Of a DNA stretch of 64,000 bases, positions 1 to 10,547 are shown in pieces. How positions within the stretch are numbered: the stretch's first letter is position 1; each line of letters begins with the position of its first letter. A program made the translations under genes and the position numbers. This DNA comes from Arthrobacter sp. 35W (GTDB lineage Bacteria > Actinomycetota > Actinomycetes > Actinomycetales > Micrococcaceae). The notes under the pieces were generated by a model, which was given only the letters and a program-made list of their open reading frames with translations, had not been told where the DNA came from and did not search any database. Location of the stretch: contig NZ_KI519454.1 of assembly GCF_000482545.1 (NCBI RefSeq), positions 806,001 to 870,000 on the forward strand, in the 5' to 3' direction.

Positions 1-114
1 GGTGCGGGAAACCGGGCCGAGATCTGGGATGCGGAAGCCTGGGAAACCTATCTGGCCGAGCAGGAGAAGGCATTCTCCGAGACGGACGAAGATACGATCC
101 CCGGCATCTTCTAG
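1..114 (+). CDS. mraZ: MraZ, C-terminal fragment (5' end outside window)
   Basis: Reading from base 1 in frame gives 37 residues ending in EDTIPGIF and a TAG at 112-114. The stretch [18 protein letters not shown] matches the second AbrB-like half of MraZ, the DNA-binding regulator that opens the dcw cluster. Only the end of the gene is present, so its start and promoter cannot be judged. It lies upstream of rsmH on the same strand, the usual place for mraZ. Recognition is by the C-terminal motif and position. Confidence 0.85.
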   Translation, partial: GAGNRAEIWDAEAWETYLAEQEKAFSETDEDTIPGIF

Positions 115-138
115 AGCCACAGCACCAAGGCAGCACTG

Positions 139-186
139 AAGTTAAAGCAGTACAGAAGTTAAAGCAGCACAGAAGTTTCAGCACGG
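139..186. repeat. 17-bp imperfect tandem repeat between mraZ and rsmH
   Basis: Two 17-base units (139-155 and 156-172), each AAGTTAAAGCAG followed by a five-base tail that differs by one base (TACAG, CACAG), are followed by a degenerate third unit (173-186). The rest of the 251-base mraZ-rsmH gap shows nothing else I can name. Confidence 0.7.
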
Positions 187-365
187 CACGCGTGGAACGG
201 CACGGGTTCTTGAATGAGATCTCCAGCCGCCCAGCAGGCCCAACCTGGCTCACCTTCCCCGGAGCCAGGCTGGGGATTGCTCGGGAGGATGGGGGTCTGG
301 TTCAAGAAACCAGTCCCGGACCAGGCTTTGGCACCAGCAGCGCACCAATGGTCAAAGGAGAAGGC

Positions 366-1373
366 ATGACGCAGGGCGATCCCACACCGGACAACCCCAC
401 GCCGCCCACCTCTTCACGACACATCCCGGTCCTGAAGGATCGGTGCATCAATCTTCTGGCACCCGCCTTTGAAGCCGCCATTGCCGACGGCCGGACTCCC
501 ATTGCCATTGATGCCACCTTGGGCATGGGTGGACACAGCGAGGCCATGCTGGAACGCTTCCCGACGCTGCACCTGATCGGCATCGACCGCGACACCGAGG
601 CACTTGCCCTGGCCGGCGCACGTTTGGCGCCCTTCAGCAACCGCACGGACCTGGTCCACGCCGTCTACGACGAAATCCCCTCCGTGCTTGCCGATCTGGG
701 CGTGGACGAGGTGGACGGCGTCCTGATGGATCTGGGTGTCTCCTCCCTGCAGCTCGACGAGCGCGAGCGGGGCTTCGCCTATTCCTACGATGCGCCGCTG
801 GACATGCGCATGGACACCAGCCGCGGCCAGACCGCCGCCGATGTTCTCAACAACTACTCCGAAGAAGACCTGGTGCGGATCATCCGCAAATGGGGCGAGG
901 AGAAGTTTGCCGGCCGCATTGCGAACCGGATAGCCGCCGACCGCGCCAAGAAGCCTTTCACCACCACCGGGGAATTGGTGGAGTCCATCCGCTCCGTTGT
1001 CCCCGCGGCTGCCTCCCGCACCGGCGGGCACCCGGCCAAGCGCACCTTCCAGGCGCTTCGGATCGAGGTCAACGAGGAACTGAGCGTGCTTGAGGCCGCC
1101 GTTCCGGCCGCCGTCAACGCCCTCGCCCTCCACGGGCGGGTGGTGGTGATGTCGTACCACTCGCTGGAAGACAAAATCGTCAAGAGTGTCTTTGCCGCAG
1201 GCTCCAAGTCATCGGCGCCGCTGGGATTCCCGGTTGAGCTGGAGGAGCACAAGGCAACGCTGAAAACTCTGACAAAGGGCACGGAAGTGCCCACCGATGC
1301 CGAAATTGCCGAGAACCCCCGGGCTGCCTCCGCACGATTGCGGGCAGTGGAACGAGTCAGGAGAGCACTATGA
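366..1373 (+). CDS. rsmH: 16S rRNA (cytosine-1402-N4)-methyltransferase RsmH
   Basis: Methylates N4 of C1402 in the 16S rRNA decoding centre using S-adenosylmethionine. The ATG at 366 is chosen because AAAGGAG lies just upstream (about 354-360); the frame stays open further upstream but that part looks non-coding. The 335-residue protein has the SAM motif [12 protein letters not shown] (about 48-59), the block [19 protein letters not shown], and [12 protein letters not shown] near residue 261, all family hallmarks. Its stop overlaps the ftsL start (ATGA), so the two are translationally linked. Length and order are as expected for a dcw cluster. Confidence 0.97.
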   Translation: MTQGDPTPDNPTPPTSSRHIPVLKDRCINLLAPAFEAAIADGRTPIAIDATLGMGGHSEAMLERFPTLHLIGIDRDTEALALAGARLAPFSNRTDLVHAVYDEIPSVLADLGVDEVDGVLMDLGVSSLQLDERERGFAYSYDAPLDMRMDTSRGQTAADVLNNYSEEDLVRIIRKWGEEKFAGRIANRIAADRAKKPFTTTGELVESIRSVVPAAASRTGGHPAKRTFQALRIEVNEELSVLEAAVPAAVNALALHGRVVVMSYHSLEDKIVKSVFAAGSKSSAPLGFPVELEEHKATLKTLTKGTEVPTDAEIAENPRAASARLRAVERVRRAL

Positions 1374-2053
1374 GCGCGGCTTCGAGAAACGTCCAGTCAG
1401 TCATCGGCAATACGGCCCGTGCTTTGCCGTGGGTGGCTCCGCTCGAAGAAACGCCCACGCCCCGGCGCACGCGGACGCCGCTGTCGCTGGTGGTCAGCGC
1501 GCCGCGCAAGCGCCGCGTCCCCTTCGCGGCGGTGTGCTTCCTGTTCCTTGTGGGCGCCCTCATGACCGTGCTGGTGCTCAATGTCCAGGTGACGTCCGGC
1601 CAGTACAAACTGGTGGAGCTGAAGGAACAGCAGGCTGCCCTGCTGAAGTCGAACCAGGATCTGACGGCCAAGGTGCAAAATGCCGGCGCGCCGCAGAACC
1701 TGGTGGCGCGTGCCGAAGCCCTGGGGATGGTGACCTCAACCACCACCGGGCAGATCGATGTGAACTCCAAGACCATCACCGGCGATCCCAAGCCCGCGGT
1801 GGCGTCGACCAAGTCCACAGGCCACATCGCGCCACCGGCCATTGACGCCCGCATGCCGGACCAGAAGCCCGCCACGGAAACCCCCGGCGGACCCGCCAAG
1901 GCAGGGTCCGACAGCGCCACCGGCGCCGCGTCGGGCCAGGATCCAGCGGCCTCGACCGCCGTCGCTCCCGTTGCCCCCGTGGTGGCCCCCGTGGTGCCCG
2001 CAGCGGAGCTGAACGGCGGGAGCATTCCGGCCCCGGCCCAGCGGGACAGCTAG
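1370..2053 (+). CDS. ftsL: FtsL-like bitopic division protein
   Basis: Starts with ATG in an ATGA overlap with rsmH. The 227 residues comprise a basic cytoplasmic N-terminus, one membrane helix (about 51-73), a short coiled-coil-like stretch (about 78-105, [17 protein letters not shown]) and a long Ala/Pro/Val-rich tail. This is the topology of FtsL, which joins FtsQ and FtsB to activate the FtsW/FtsI septal synthase. FtsL sequences diverge greatly, so the call rests on topology, size and position. The Pro/Ala tail of about 90 residues is long for the family. The next gene would normally be ftsI, but it is murE. Confidence 0.8.
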   Translation: MSAASRNVQSVIGNTARALPWVAPLEETPTPRRTRTPLSLVVSAPRKRRVPFAAVCFLFLVGALMTVLVLNVQVTSGQYKLVELKEQQAALLKSNQDLTAKVQNAGAPQNLVARAEALGMVTSTTTGQIDVNSKTITGDPKPAVASTKSTGHIAPPAIDARMPDQKPATETPGGPAKAGSDSATGAASGQDPAASTAVAPVAPVVAPVVPAAELNGGSIPAPAQRDS

Positions 2054-2235
2054 ACTTTTTCCCGGGCCGTGGTTCGGCGGTGGCGCCTGCGCGCGCCATC
2101 GCTTGTGCCGCGCTGGCCCACCAAGCACGTGGACATTTCCCGTGGGCACGGGTAGCAGGGACTGCCCGATGCCTGCCGGACCCACCACCCACAGCAGTAC
2201 AAACGAGCACTACAAAGGGCCGGAGCATCAATACA
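2054..2235 (+). other. ftsL-murE gap; expected ftsI absent
   Basis: The 182 bases between the ftsL stop and the murE GTG hold no coding region I recognise. In most actinobacterial dcw clusters a penicillin-binding transpeptidase gene (ftsI) of roughly 1.8 kb lies here. No SxxK, SxN or KTG transpeptidase motif is visible in any frame. The end carries a possible murE ribosome site (GGAG, 2222-2225). Confidence 0.7.
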
Positions 2236-3912
2236 GTGTCTGACAACCATCCGAATCCAGCAGCAGCCGACACACCCGTGCGCCCAGCACGGGTTGTTCC
2301 TGTTGAACTGGCAACCCTGGCAGCACTGATTGGGGCCGACGCACCGGCCGCCGATGTGCTGGTGGGCGGCGTCAGCCTTGACTCGCGGGCCATTCTGCCC
2401 GGCGACCTCTACCTGGCCCTGCCCGGTGCCCGCTCCCACGGTGCCGACTTTGCCGAAGCCGCCGTAGCCGCCGGGGCGGTTGCCGTGCTGAGCGATGCCG
2501 ACGGCGCCGCCAGGCTGGCGGGCCGGGTGGACGTTCCGGTGCTGGTGGTGCCCTCGCCGCGGAAGGCTGCCGGCACCGTTGCCGCGGCCATCTATGGCAC
2601 TCATGCATCGGCCGATTCCGTGCCGCCTTCTGCGCCTGGTTCTGCGCCTATGGCGCTTTTTGGCGTGACGGGCACCAATGGCAAGACCACCACGACCTAC
2701 TTCATCAACTCGCTGCTGCAGGCACTTGGCCGGGGCACGGGGCTGATCGGGACGATTGAGATCCTGGCCGGCAATGTAGCGATCCCCAGCAAGCTCACCA
2801 CGCCGGAATCCACGGATGTGCACGCTCTGCTGGCCCTCATGCGCGAACGCGGACTGGGTGCCGCCTCCATGGAGGTCTCCTCGCACGCGCTGGAGTTTGG
2901 CCGCGTGGACGGCGTGGTCTTCGACGTCGCCGGTTTCACCAACCTGACGCAGGACCACCTCGATCTGCACGGCAGCATGGCTGGCTACGCCGCGGTCAAG
3001 GCCCAGCTGTTCACGCCGTCCCACGCGCGCCGCGCCGTGGTCACGGTCGACGACGATTGGGGCCTGGCGCTGGCCGCCCGGGCCACCGTGCCCGTGGCGA
3101 CGTTGCGCACAACCGCCGCCAGCACTCAGGCGGGTGCCGCGGCCGATGCCCAGTGGCAGGTGTCCGGCGTCGAACCCGCAGGTCTGGGCAGCCGCTTTAC
3201 GCTCGCCGGCCCCGACGGTGTGGAGCTCGCGCTGCACACCGGGCTGCCCGGGGACTTCAACGTCGCCAACGCCGCCCTGGCCGCCACCATGGTCCTGGAA
3301 CAGCTCACCGCGGCAGGCGGCACCCTCTCCGAGGCCGCAGCACAGGTCCAGGCCGCCGCGGACGCGCACGACCCGTTCACAGTTGCCGTGCCGGGGCGGA
3401 TGCAGTTGGTGGCCCGCGAGCCCGCAGCGATTGTTGATTTTGCCCACAATCCCGATGCCCTGCAGCGTGCCCTGGGCGCCGTGCGCTCCACGGATGCTTC
3501 CTCCCGCGTCATCGTCGTCTTTGGCGCCACCGGCCAGCGCGATGCCACCAAGCGCCCCACCATGGGTGCTGTGGCCGTCCGTGGCGCCGATGTGGTGATT
3601 GTCACCGATGATGATCCCCACGATGAGGACGCCGCGTCCATCCGGGCCGGCGTGCTGGCCGGCGCCCGCGCCGCCGTGGCCGCCGAGGGCCTGGCGACGG
3701 TTGTCGAAGAAGTTTTCCCGCGGGCGGACGCCATTGTCCGGGCCGTGGAGCTCGCGCACGCCAGGGACACCATCCTGGTGGCGGGGCGTGGACATGAAGT
3801 CCTTCAGGAGGTCCAGGGAGTCAACCTTCCCCTGGATGACCGGGTGGAATTGCGCACGGCCCTGGCCGCACGTGGATTCACCCCCGAGCCGGTTGCCGGG
3901 ATAGAGTCCTAG
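2236..3912 (+). CDS. murE: UDP-N-acetylmuramoyl-tripeptide synthetase MurE, probably L-lysine-adding
   Basis: Adds the third stem-peptide residue to UDP-MurNAc-L-Ala-D-Glu with ATP. The GTG at 2236 has GGAG ten bases upstream and gives 558 residues; the frame is open further upstream without a good start. Visible parts are the N-terminal Mur domain, the P-loop [14 protein letters not shown] (from about 143) and the C-terminal domain with FGATGQRDATKRP. The substrate motif reads DDDPHDED at 458-465; meso-diaminopimelate enzymes have DNPR, so lysine is the more likely substrate, as in Arthrobacter walls. That specificity is inferred. murF follows after six bases. Confidence 0.95.
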   Translation: MSDNHPNPAAADTPVRPARVVPVELATLAALIGADAPAADVLVGGVSLDSRAILPGDLYLALPGARSHGADFAEAAVAAGAVAVLSDADGAARLAGRVDVPVLVVPSPRKAAGTVAAAIYGTHASADSVPPSAPGSAPMALFGVTGTNGKTTTTYFINSLLQALGRGTGLIGTIEILAGNVAIPSKLTTPESTDVHALLALMRERGLGAASMEVSSHALEFGRVDGVVFDVAGFTNLTQDHLDLHGSMAGYAAVKAQLFTPSHARRAVVTVDDDWGLALAARATVPVATLRTTAASTQAGAAADAQWQVSGVEPAGLGSRFTLAGPDGVELALHTGLPGDFNVANAALAATMVLEQLTAAGGTLSEAAAQVQAAADAHDPFTVAVPGRMQLVAREPAAIVDFAHNPDALQRALGAVRSTDASSRVIVVFGATGQRDATKRPTMGAVAVRGADVVIVTDDDPHDEDAASIRAGVLAGARAAVAAEGLATVVEEVFPRADAIVRAVELAHARDTILVAGRGHEVLQEVQGVNLPLDDRVELRTALAARGFTPEPVAGIES

Positions 3913-3918
3913 ATCGAG

Positions 3919-5412
3919 ATGATTGAATTTACTGCGGCAGCCATCGCCGCGATTACGCACGGCCGCCTGGCGGCAGACACGGATCCGGAACTCACGGTGG
4001 CCCTGGGCCTGGCCGTGACAGATTCCCGCGAGGCCGTGCCAGGCAGCATGTACATCGCCAAGCCCGGAGAAAGCGCCGACGGACACGACTTCGTTGAGGC
4101 GGCTTTTGCCCGTGGTGCGGTGCTGGCCCTGGCCGAGCGCGAGGTGCCCACGGACGACGGCGGAACCCATCCGGCCGTCGTCGTCGAGGATGCCGTGCTG
4201 GCCATGGGCGCCCTGGCGGCCGAGGCCGTGCGGCGCATCCGTGCCCACAGCCCGCTGACAGTGCTGGCCATCACCGGCTCCGCCGGCAAGACCACCACCA
4301 AGGACCTGCTGGCCGGCATCCTGGCGCCCCTGGGCCCCACGGTTGCCCCGCGCGGCTCCTTCAACGGCGAGGTGGGCGTTCCGCTCACGGTCTTTGCCGC
4401 CGATCTGGACACCCGCTACCTGGTCATCGAGATGGGCGCCACGAAAATGGGCCAGATCGACTACCTCACCTCCCTGGTCAAGCCGGACATTGGCATCGTC
4501 CTGGGCGTTGGCTCGGCGCATGCCGGCGAATTCGGCGGTGTGGAGAACATCGCCCGGGCAAAGGGTGAGCTGGTGGCCGCCCTGGCGGCAACCGGAACCG
4601 CCGTCCTCAACTACGACGACGCCCGCGTGCGGGCCATGGCCGCCCGCACCGGCGCCCACCTGCTGTACTTCTCCTCCGACGTCCCCGCGGACGGCGCCGA
4701 GACGGTGCTGGCCGAAAACGCCGGCACCAATGCCGACGGGCACCCCGAATTTCTCCTGCGCTTCCCCGCCACCGGCGGATCCGATGTGCCCGAGGGCTTC
4801 CCCGTGGTGAGCGGCCTGCTGGGCCTGCACCACGTGCATAATCTGCTGGCCGCAGCGGCCGCCGCCTTCGTGGCCGGCGCCCCCGCTGTCCACATCGCTG
4901 CCGTGCTCAACGGCCTGGCTGCCGCCAGCCGCTGGCGGATGGAGCGCACGGACCGTGCGGACGGCGTGACCGTGATCAACGATGCCTACAACGCCAACCC
5001 GGAATCCATGCGGGCAGCTCTGCGCACGCTGGCCGAGCTGGGCAGCAATGCCGGCCGCCGGACCTGGGCCGTGCTGGGGGAGATGCTCGAACTGGGCGAT
5101 GACTCCATCCACGAGCACGATGCCCTGGGCCGCGTGGCCGTACGCCTGAACATCTCCCGGCTGGTGGTGGTCGGAAAGCCCGCCCGGGCCATGCACGTCG
5201 GAGCGGTGATGGAGGGCTCCTGGGGGGACGAATCCGTCTTCGTCGCCGACGCCGACGAGGCCTATGATCTGCTGTCCCGGGAGCTTGCCCCGGGCGACAT
5301 TGTGCTCGTGAAATCCTCCAACGGGGCCGGACTGCGGTTCCTGGGCGATCGGATAGCATTACCCCACGAGGCCCATGACACCACCACGGGTGAAAGGACA
5401 AATACCCAATGA
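3919..5412 (+). CDS. murF: UDP-N-acetylmuramoyl-tripeptide-D-alanyl-D-alanine ligase MurF
   Basis: Joins D-Ala-D-Ala to the UDP-MurNAc-tripeptide, the last cytoplasmic step of the stem peptide. The 497-residue protein has an N-terminal substrate domain with [17 protein letters not shown], the ATP P-loop [15 protein letters not shown] (117-131), the central motif [10 protein letters not shown] and the C-terminal [12 protein letters not shown] typical of MurF. The ATG at 3919 follows the murE stop by six bases without an obvious strong ribosome site, so coupling to murE is likely. Its stop overlaps the mraY start. Confidence 0.97.
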   Translation: MIEFTAAAIAAITHGRLAADTDPELTVALGLAVTDSREAVPGSMYIAKPGESADGHDFVEAAFARGAVLALAEREVPTDDGGTHPAVVVEDAVLAMGALAAEAVRRIRAHSPLTVLAITGSAGKTTTKDLLAGILAPLGPTVAPRGSFNGEVGVPLTVFAADLDTRYLVIEMGATKMGQIDYLTSLVKPDIGIVLGVGSAHAGEFGGVENIARAKGELVAALAATGTAVLNYDDARVRAMAARTGAHLLYFSSDVPADGAETVLAENAGTNADGHPEFLLRFPATGGSDVPEGFPVVSGLLGLHHVHNLLAAAAAAFVAGAPAVHIAAVLNGLAAASRWRMERTDRADGVTVINDAYNANPESMRAALRTLAELGSNAGRRTWAVLGEMLELGDDSIHEHDALGRVAVRLNISRLVVVGKPARAMHVGAVMEGSWGDESVFVADADEAYDLLSRELAPGDIVLVKSSNGAGLRFLGDRIALPHEAHDTTTGERTNTQ

Positions 5413-6521
5413 TCGCATTGCTCATGGGTGCCGGCTTGGGGTTGTCCTTTGCCATGATTGGTACCCCGCTGTTCATCCGCCTGCTGGTGAAGAAGGGCTA
5501 CGGCCAGTTCATCCGCGATGACGGACCCACCTCGCACCACACCAAACGCGGGACTCCCACCATGGGCGGCGCCGTCGTCGTCGGTGCCGTGGTGGCCGCC
5601 TACCTGCTCACACATCTGTTTGTCTGGCTGCTCAACCCCTCCTCACCCGGGCCCTCGGCCTCGGGGTGGCTGATGCTCTTTTTGATGGTGGGCATGGGGC
5701 TGGTGGGCTTCCTGGACGACTTCATCAAGATCTCCAAGCAGCGCAGCCTGGGTCTGAACGCCAAGGCCAAGCTGATCCTGCAGGCCGGCGTGGGCATCTC
5801 CTTCGCCGTGCTGGCGCTGAACTTCCCCAATGCCTTTGGCCGCACCCCGGCCAGTACGCAGATCTCCTTTGCCCGGGACATTCCGGGCCTTGACCTGGCC
5901 TTCGCCGGGGCGGGAGTCGGTGTCATCCTCTTCATCATCTGGGCGAATCTGATCGTCACGGCCGCCACCAACGGCGTGAACCTCACCGATGGGTTGGACG
6001 GCCTGGCCGCTGGCGCCTCAGTTATGGTGTTTGGCGCATATACGCTCATCGGCATATGGCAATACAACCAGAGCTGCGGTTCGCCGCGCGTGCTGGGCGG
6101 TGGCGTCTGCTACGAGGTCCGTGATCCGCTGGACCTGGCCCTGCTGGCCGCCATCCTGTTTGGCGCGCTGATCGGCTTCCTGTGGTGGAACACCTCCCCG
6201 GCGAAGATCTTCATGGGCGACACCGGCTCGCTGGCCATCGGCGGCGCCATTGCCGGCTTCGCCATCCTCTCCCGCACCGAACTGCTGCTGGCCATCATCG
6301 GCGGCCTGTTCGTGATGATCACCCTCTCGGTGATCATCCAGGTCGGCTTCTTCAAACTCTCCGGCGGCAAGCGCGTCTTCAAGATGGCCCCGCTGCAGCA
6401 CCACTTTGAACTCAAGGGCTGGGCCGAGGTTACGGTGGTGGTCCGCTTCTGGATCATGGCCGGGCTGATGGTGGCCGTGGGTCTGGGGGCCTTCTACGCG
6501 GAATGGTTTGTCCAACTGTGA
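5409..6521 (+). CDS. mraY: Phospho-N-acetylmuramoyl-pentapeptide transferase MraY
   Basis: Integral membrane enzyme that transfers phospho-MurNAc-pentapeptide to undecaprenyl phosphate, forming lipid I. The 370 residues contain about ten hydrophobic helices and the family signatures [24 protein letters not shown] and the C-terminal [11 protein letters not shown]. The ATG at 5409 overlaps the murF stop (ATGA) and has GAAAGGA upstream at about 5392-5398. The stop overlaps the murD GTG. Length and position are normal. Confidence 0.98.
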   Translation: MIALLMGAGLGLSFAMIGTPLFIRLLVKKGYGQFIRDDGPTSHHTKRGTPTMGGAVVVGAVVAAYLLTHLFVWLLNPSSPGPSASGWLMLFLMVGMGLVGFLDDFIKISKQRSLGLNAKAKLILQAGVGISFAVLALNFPNAFGRTPASTQISFARDIPGLDLAFAGAGVGVILFIIWANLIVTAATNGVNLTDGLDGLAAGASVMVFGAYTLIGIWQYNQSCGSPRVLGGGVCYEVRDPLDLALLAAILFGALIGFLWWNTSPAKIFMGDTGSLAIGGAIAGFAILSRTELLLAIIGGLFVMITLSVIIQVGFFKLSGGKRVFKMAPLQHHFELKGWAEVTVVVRFWIMAGLMVAVGLGAFYAEWFVQL

Positions 6522-8113
6522 GCACTGACGCAACACATCTTTCCCCCTCTGCTTCCCCGGCAGGCCGGCTGGCCGCATTGACCTCGTGGGACGCCGATTG
6601 GCGCGGACTGCGCGTGGTGGTCACGGGCATCACCAAGACCGGCTTCTCCGCTGCCGACACGCTGGCAGAGCTCGGCGCCCGCGTGGTGGTGGTGGCCGCT
6701 TCCGACGACGAGGACGCGCGCCGCAATGCCGACACGCTGAAGATCGTGGGCGTGGCCGAGGTCCTTCTGGGCCAGGCGAGCTCCACGGTGCTTCCGCTCG
6801 TCGACGGCCTGGCGCCGGAACTGGTGGTGACAAGCCCGGGACTGGCCCCCGGCCATCCGCTGTTGGCCGCGGCCGCCGAGGCCGGCATCCCGATCTGGGG
6901 CGACGTCGAACTGGCCTGGCGGGTGCGCATCCGCGCCGGACGCCGCACGGCCGAGTGGATTGCCATCACCGGCACCAACGGCAAAACCACGACGACGACG
7001 ATGGTCGAGTCGATGCTTCAGGCAGCGGGCCTGCGCGCCATCGCCGCCGGGAACATCGGCACCCCGATTCTGGACGCCGTCCGCGACCCCGAGGGCTACG
7101 ACGCCTTGGCCGTGGAGCTGTCCACCTTCCAGCTGCACTGGACCGAGTCCATGGAGCCGCTGTCCAGCGTCTGCCTGAACCTGGCCGAGGACCACGTGGA
7201 CTGGCACGGCACCTTTGAGGCCTACGCGGCCGACAAGGCCAAGGTGTACGCCAACACCAAGGTGGCCTGCGTCTACAACGTTGAGCAGATCGAAACCGAG
7301 CGCATGGTCCAGGAGGCGGAGGTGGCCGAGGGCTGCCGCGCCATCGGCTTCACCACCGGCATGCCGGCCATTTCCATGGTGGGCGTGGTCGAGGGAATGC
7401 TGGTGGACCGTGCGTTCATTGCCGAGCGCAAGGACTCCGCCGTCGAGCTGGCCCAGATTGCCGACATTGCGCCCCTGGTGCCCCGGCACCTCGTGGCGAA
7501 CGCTCTGGCTGCCGCCGCCCTGGTGCGCGCCTACGGGCTCACGCCGGCCGATGTAAAGGCCGGGCTTCTCAACTACGAATCGGGCGAACACCGCATCCAG
7601 CCCGTGGCCAGCTTTGGGGAGATCCTCTGGGTCAACGACTCCAAGGCCACGAACCCGCACGCAGCCTCGGCCTCCCTGTCAGCGTTCAACCCGGTGGTCT
7701 GGATCGCCGGCGGCCTGTCCAAGGGCGTGGACTACAGTGAGCTCGTCAGCACCCACGCGGCACGGCTGAAGGCCGTAGTGCTGATCGGTGCCGACAGTTC
7801 CGGGCTCCGCGGGGCTCTGGCGCGACACGCGCCGCAGGTCCCCGTGGTCGAGGCGTCCCCGGTGGACACTGGCAGGGAAGGGATGGCAGCCCAGGAGTCC
7901 GCGGCCGCCGCCCGGCCCGCCACGGGGGAGGACGTCATGGCAGCAGCCGTGGCGGCCGCAGCAACACTGGCCGGACCGGGGGACACGGTGCTCATGGCTC
8001 CGGCCGCCGCCTCCATGGACCAATTTGCCTCCTACGCCCACCGCGGCCAGTCGTTCATCAATGCCGTGCAGGATCTGCTTCGGGGGCAGGCAACACCTAC
8101 CAAGGAGTCCTAA
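6518..8113 (+). CDS. murD: UDP-N-acetylmuramoyl-L-alanine-D-glutamate ligase MurD
   Basis: Adds D-glutamate to UDP-MurNAc-L-Ala with ATP. The GTG at 6518 forms a GTGA overlap with the mraY stop, better than an in-frame ATG 15 bases upstream. The 531 residues show the N-terminal Rossmann-like domain ([13 protein letters not shown]), P-loop [13 protein letters not shown] (150-162), [12 protein letters not shown] and the C-terminal [12 protein letters not shown]. It is longer than the roughly 450 residues usual, mainly through a variable C-terminal segment around 455-490. The stop overlaps the ftsW start by one base. Confidence 0.96.
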   Translation: MSTDATHLSPSASPAGRLAALTSWDADWRGLRVVVTGITKTGFSAADTLAELGARVVVVAASDDEDARRNADTLKIVGVAEVLLGQASSTVLPLVDGLAPELVVTSPGLAPGHPLLAAAAEAGIPIWGDVELAWRVRIRAGRRTAEWIAITGTNGKTTTTTMVESMLQAAGLRAIAAGNIGTPILDAVRDPEGYDALAVELSTFQLHWTESMEPLSSVCLNLAEDHVDWHGTFEAYAADKAKVYANTKVACVYNVEQIETERMVQEAEVAEGCRAIGFTTGMPAISMVGVVEGMLVDRAFIAERKDSAVELAQIADIAPLVPRHLVANALAAAALVRAYGLTPADVKAGLLNYESGEHRIQPVASFGEILWVNDSKATNPHAASASLSAFNPVVWIAGGLSKGVDYSELVSTHAARLKAVVLIGADSSGLRGALARHAPQVPVVEASPVDTGREGMAAQESAAAARPATGEDVMAAAVAAAATLAGPGDTVLMAPAAASMDQFASYAHRGQSFINAVQDLLRGQATPTKES

Positions 8114-9408
8114 TGGCAGCCAAGCCCGCCGCGCCGGCCAAGACGGCAAAACCTGCCGTGCCGGCCAAAACGGCCGCGCCCGCCGGCCGGGGCAAAGCAG
8201 GGGTGCCCGGCAAAGCGGCCGGGTCCACGCGGCCGCCGCGGATGCTGGGGCGCGTCTTCAACAACTTCTGGCCGCGCCTGGACGGCAGCAGCCGCCCGAG
8301 CAACGGCTCCAGCTACTACCTCATCGTCGGCGCCACACTGGCCCTGACCTGCATCGGGCTGATGACGGTGCTCTCCGCCTCCGCGGCCGAATCCATCTCC
8401 CAGGACGAGGATCCCTACGGGTTGTTCCTGAAGGAGGGGATGTTCGCCGTGATCGGGCTGGTGGCCATGTTCCTGCTGTCCCGGGCCAGCGTCACCTTCC
8501 TGAAGAAGATTGCCTACCCGGCCATCTTCCTGGCCATCGCCCTGCTCGCCCTGGTGTTCACCCCCATCGGCAAGGAGGTGGGTGGAAACCGCAACTGGAT
8601 CGAGATCGGCAGTTTCAGCGCCCAGCCCTCCGAGGCGGCCAAGCTGGCCCTGGCGGTGTGGATGGCGGCGGTGCTCTCGCGCAAGGGGGAGCTGGTCAAG
8701 GACTGGAAGCATGCCCTCGTTCCCGTGGTCTTCCCTGTCGCGCTGGCCATCCTGGGCTTGGTGCTGGGCGGCAAGGACCTGGGCACCGCCGTGATCATCG
8801 CCTCGATCGTCGGTGCCGGGCTCTACTTTGGCGGTGTGCGGCTGCGCCTCTTTGTCCCCGCCATCCTCGTGGCCGGCGTCGGTGCCCTGGTCTTCGCCGC
8901 CACCAGTGGCAACAGAACCTCGCGGCTGTCGGGCTGGCTGGGAAACTGCGACACGGGCAATGACATCTGCTACCAAGCCAAGAACGGCATCTACGCCCTC
9001 GCCTCAGGCGGCTGGTTCGGTGTCGGCGTGGGCCAGAGCCGGCAGAAGTGGAGCTGGATCCCCGAGGCCCACAACGACTTCATCTTCGCCATCATCGGCG
9101 AGGAATTCGGTCTCATGGGCACGCTGCTGATCGTACTGCTCTACGGTGTCCTGGCCTTTGCCATCTTCCGCGTGATCGTGCGCCACAACGACACCTTCGT
9201 GCGCATTGTCTGCGGCTGCATCATGACCTGGATCATCGGCCAGGCCTTCGTGAACATCGCCATGGTCACCGGCCTGCTGCCCGTGATCGGCGTCCCGCTG
9301 CCCTTCATTTCCTATGGCGGAAGCTCGCTGCTGCTGGTGCTTGCCGCCATCGGCGTCGTGCTCTCCTTTGCCCGTTCCTACCCCGAAAGCGACACCCCCG
9401 CCCCATGA
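8113..9408 (+). CDS. ftsW: Septal peptidoglycan polymerase FtsW (SEDS family)
   Basis: Lipid II polymerase of the divisome, normally paired with the transpeptidase FtsI. The 431 residues have a cytoplasmic N-terminal stretch of about 50 rich in Ala, Lys and Pro, then about ten membrane helices. SEDS signatures include [49 protein letters not shown] and the end block [13 protein letters not shown]. The ATG at 8113 shares a base with the murD stop. Its partner gene ftsI is not in this cluster. The repetitive N-terminus is probably disordered. Confidence 0.96.
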   Translation: MAAKPAAPAKTAKPAVPAKTAAPAGRGKAGVPGKAAGSTRPPRMLGRVFNNFWPRLDGSSRPSNGSSYYLIVGATLALTCIGLMTVLSASAAESISQDEDPYGLFLKEGMFAVIGLVAMFLLSRASVTFLKKIAYPAIFLAIALLALVFTPIGKEVGGNRNWIEIGSFSAQPSEAAKLALAVWMAAVLSRKGELVKDWKHALVPVVFPVALAILGLVLGGKDLGTAVIIASIVGAGLYFGGVRLRLFVPAILVAGVGALVFAATSGNRTSRLSGWLGNCDTGNDICYQAKNGIYALASGGWFGVGVGQSRQKWSWIPEAHNDFIFAIIGEEFGLMGTLLIVLLYGVLAFAIFRVIVRHNDTFVRIVCGCIMTWIIGQAFVNIAMVTGLLPVIGVPLPFISYGGSSLLLVLAAIGVVLSFARSYPESDTPAP

Positions 9409-10547
9409 GCACCCCCTCTTCCGATTCCACCTCCCCGGGCTCCACGCGCCAGTTGTCGGTGGTGCTGGCCGGCGGTGGCTCGGCCGGGCATGTGAGCCCG
9501 CTGCTGGCCATCGCCGACGCCGTCAAGGCACAGCGTCCCGAGGCCCGGCTGGTGGCTGTGGGCACCGCGGATGGCATGGAGTCCCGGTTGGTGCCCGCCG
9601 CCGGCTACCGCTTGGCGACCATTGACAAGGTGCCGCTGCCGCGGCGGCCCTCGATGGATCTGCTGCGGCTGCCCGGGCGCATGCTGGGGGCCATCGCGGC
9701 CGCCAAGAACATCCTGCGCAGCGCCGAGGCCGATGTGCTGGTGGGCGTGGGCGGCTATGTGTGCACGCCGATGTACCTGGCCGCGCGCAGCCTGGGGATT
9801 CCGATGGTGGTCCACGAGGCCAACAGCAGGCCGGGGCTGGCCAACCGGGTGGGGGCGCTTTTTGCCGCTGCCGTGGGCACGGCCTTTGCCGGCACGAAGA
9901 TCCGCGGGGGAGTGCAGGTGGGCATGCCCATGCGCACAGCCGTCTCCACCCTCGACCGGGCCGCCGCGCGCGCTGCGGCCCGGGACGCCCTGGGACTGGA
10001 TCCGGACCGCCCAGCCCTGATTGCCACCGGCGGCTCGCTGGGTGCACTGAGCATCAATCGTGCCGTGGCCGGCGCCCTGGCGGACCTTGCCGCCGCGGGC
10101 GTCCAGGTACTGCACATCACCGGCCGCGGCAAGAGTGTGCTGGGCGGGGATGGCACGGCGCTCACCGCGCCGGGCTACCGGCAGGTGGAGTATGTCGATG
10201 ACATGGAAAGCGTGTATGCCGCAGCCGATGTGCTGCTCTGCCGGGCCGGGGCCGGCACGGTGTGCGAGGTGGCGGCCGTGGGGCTGCCGGCCGTCTTTGT
10301 GCCGCTGCCCATCGGCAACGGTGAACAGGCGTTGAACGCCCGCGAACTGGTGGCAGCAGAGGCGGCCCTGCTGGTCTCCGACGCCGAGCTCAGCCCGGCC
10401 TGGATCGCCGCCAACGTCCTGCCCCTGTGCACCGATGCACAGCGGCGCGAACGCATGGCTGCCGCGGCAGCCGCACTGGGCATCCGCGACGCCGATGTCC
10501 GCATGGCCCAGATGGTGCTTTCGGCAGCGGGGAAAGAAGAGAAATGA
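9405..10547 (+). CDS. murG: UDP-GlcNAc:lipid I N-acetylglucosaminyltransferase MurG
   Basis: Peripheral membrane GT-B enzyme that converts lipid I to lipid II. The ATG at 9405 overlaps the ftsW stop (ATGA) and gives 380 residues; the longer open frame upstream reads through ftsW out of frame and is not coding. Motifs are the glycine-rich loop [14 protein letters not shown] (about 21-34), [25 protein letters not shown], and the UDP-GlcNAc site [23 protein letters not shown]. The stop overlaps the murC start. Confidence 0.97.
   Translation: MSTPSSDSTSPGSTRQLSVVLAGGGSAGHVSPLLAIADAVKAQRPEARLVAVGTADGMESRLVPAAGYRLATIDKVPLPRRPSMDLLRLPGRMLGAIAAAKNILRSAEADVLVGVGGYVCTPMYLAARSLGIPMVVHEANSRPGLANRVGALFAAAVGTAFAGTKIRGGVQVGMPMRTAVSTLDRAAARAAARDALGLDPDRPALIATGGSLGALSINRAVAGALADLAAAGVQVLHITGRGKSVLGGDGTALTAPGYRQVEYVDDMESVYAAADVLLCRAGAGTVCEVAAVGLPAVFVPLPIGNGEQALNARELVAAEAALLVSDAELSPAWIAANVLPLCTDAQRRERMAAAAAALGIRDADVRMAQMVLSAAGKEEK

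Noticed and set aside
192-365. N-terminal 58-residue extension of RsmH
   Set aside because: A good ribosome site directly precedes the ATG at 366, where homology begins; the extension has no family similarity.
2050-5196. Minus-strand open frame of 1048 codons opposite murE and murF
   Set aside because: It mirrors the third-codon GC bias of two clearly real genes; its translation is Gly/His/Arg-rich without any family motif.
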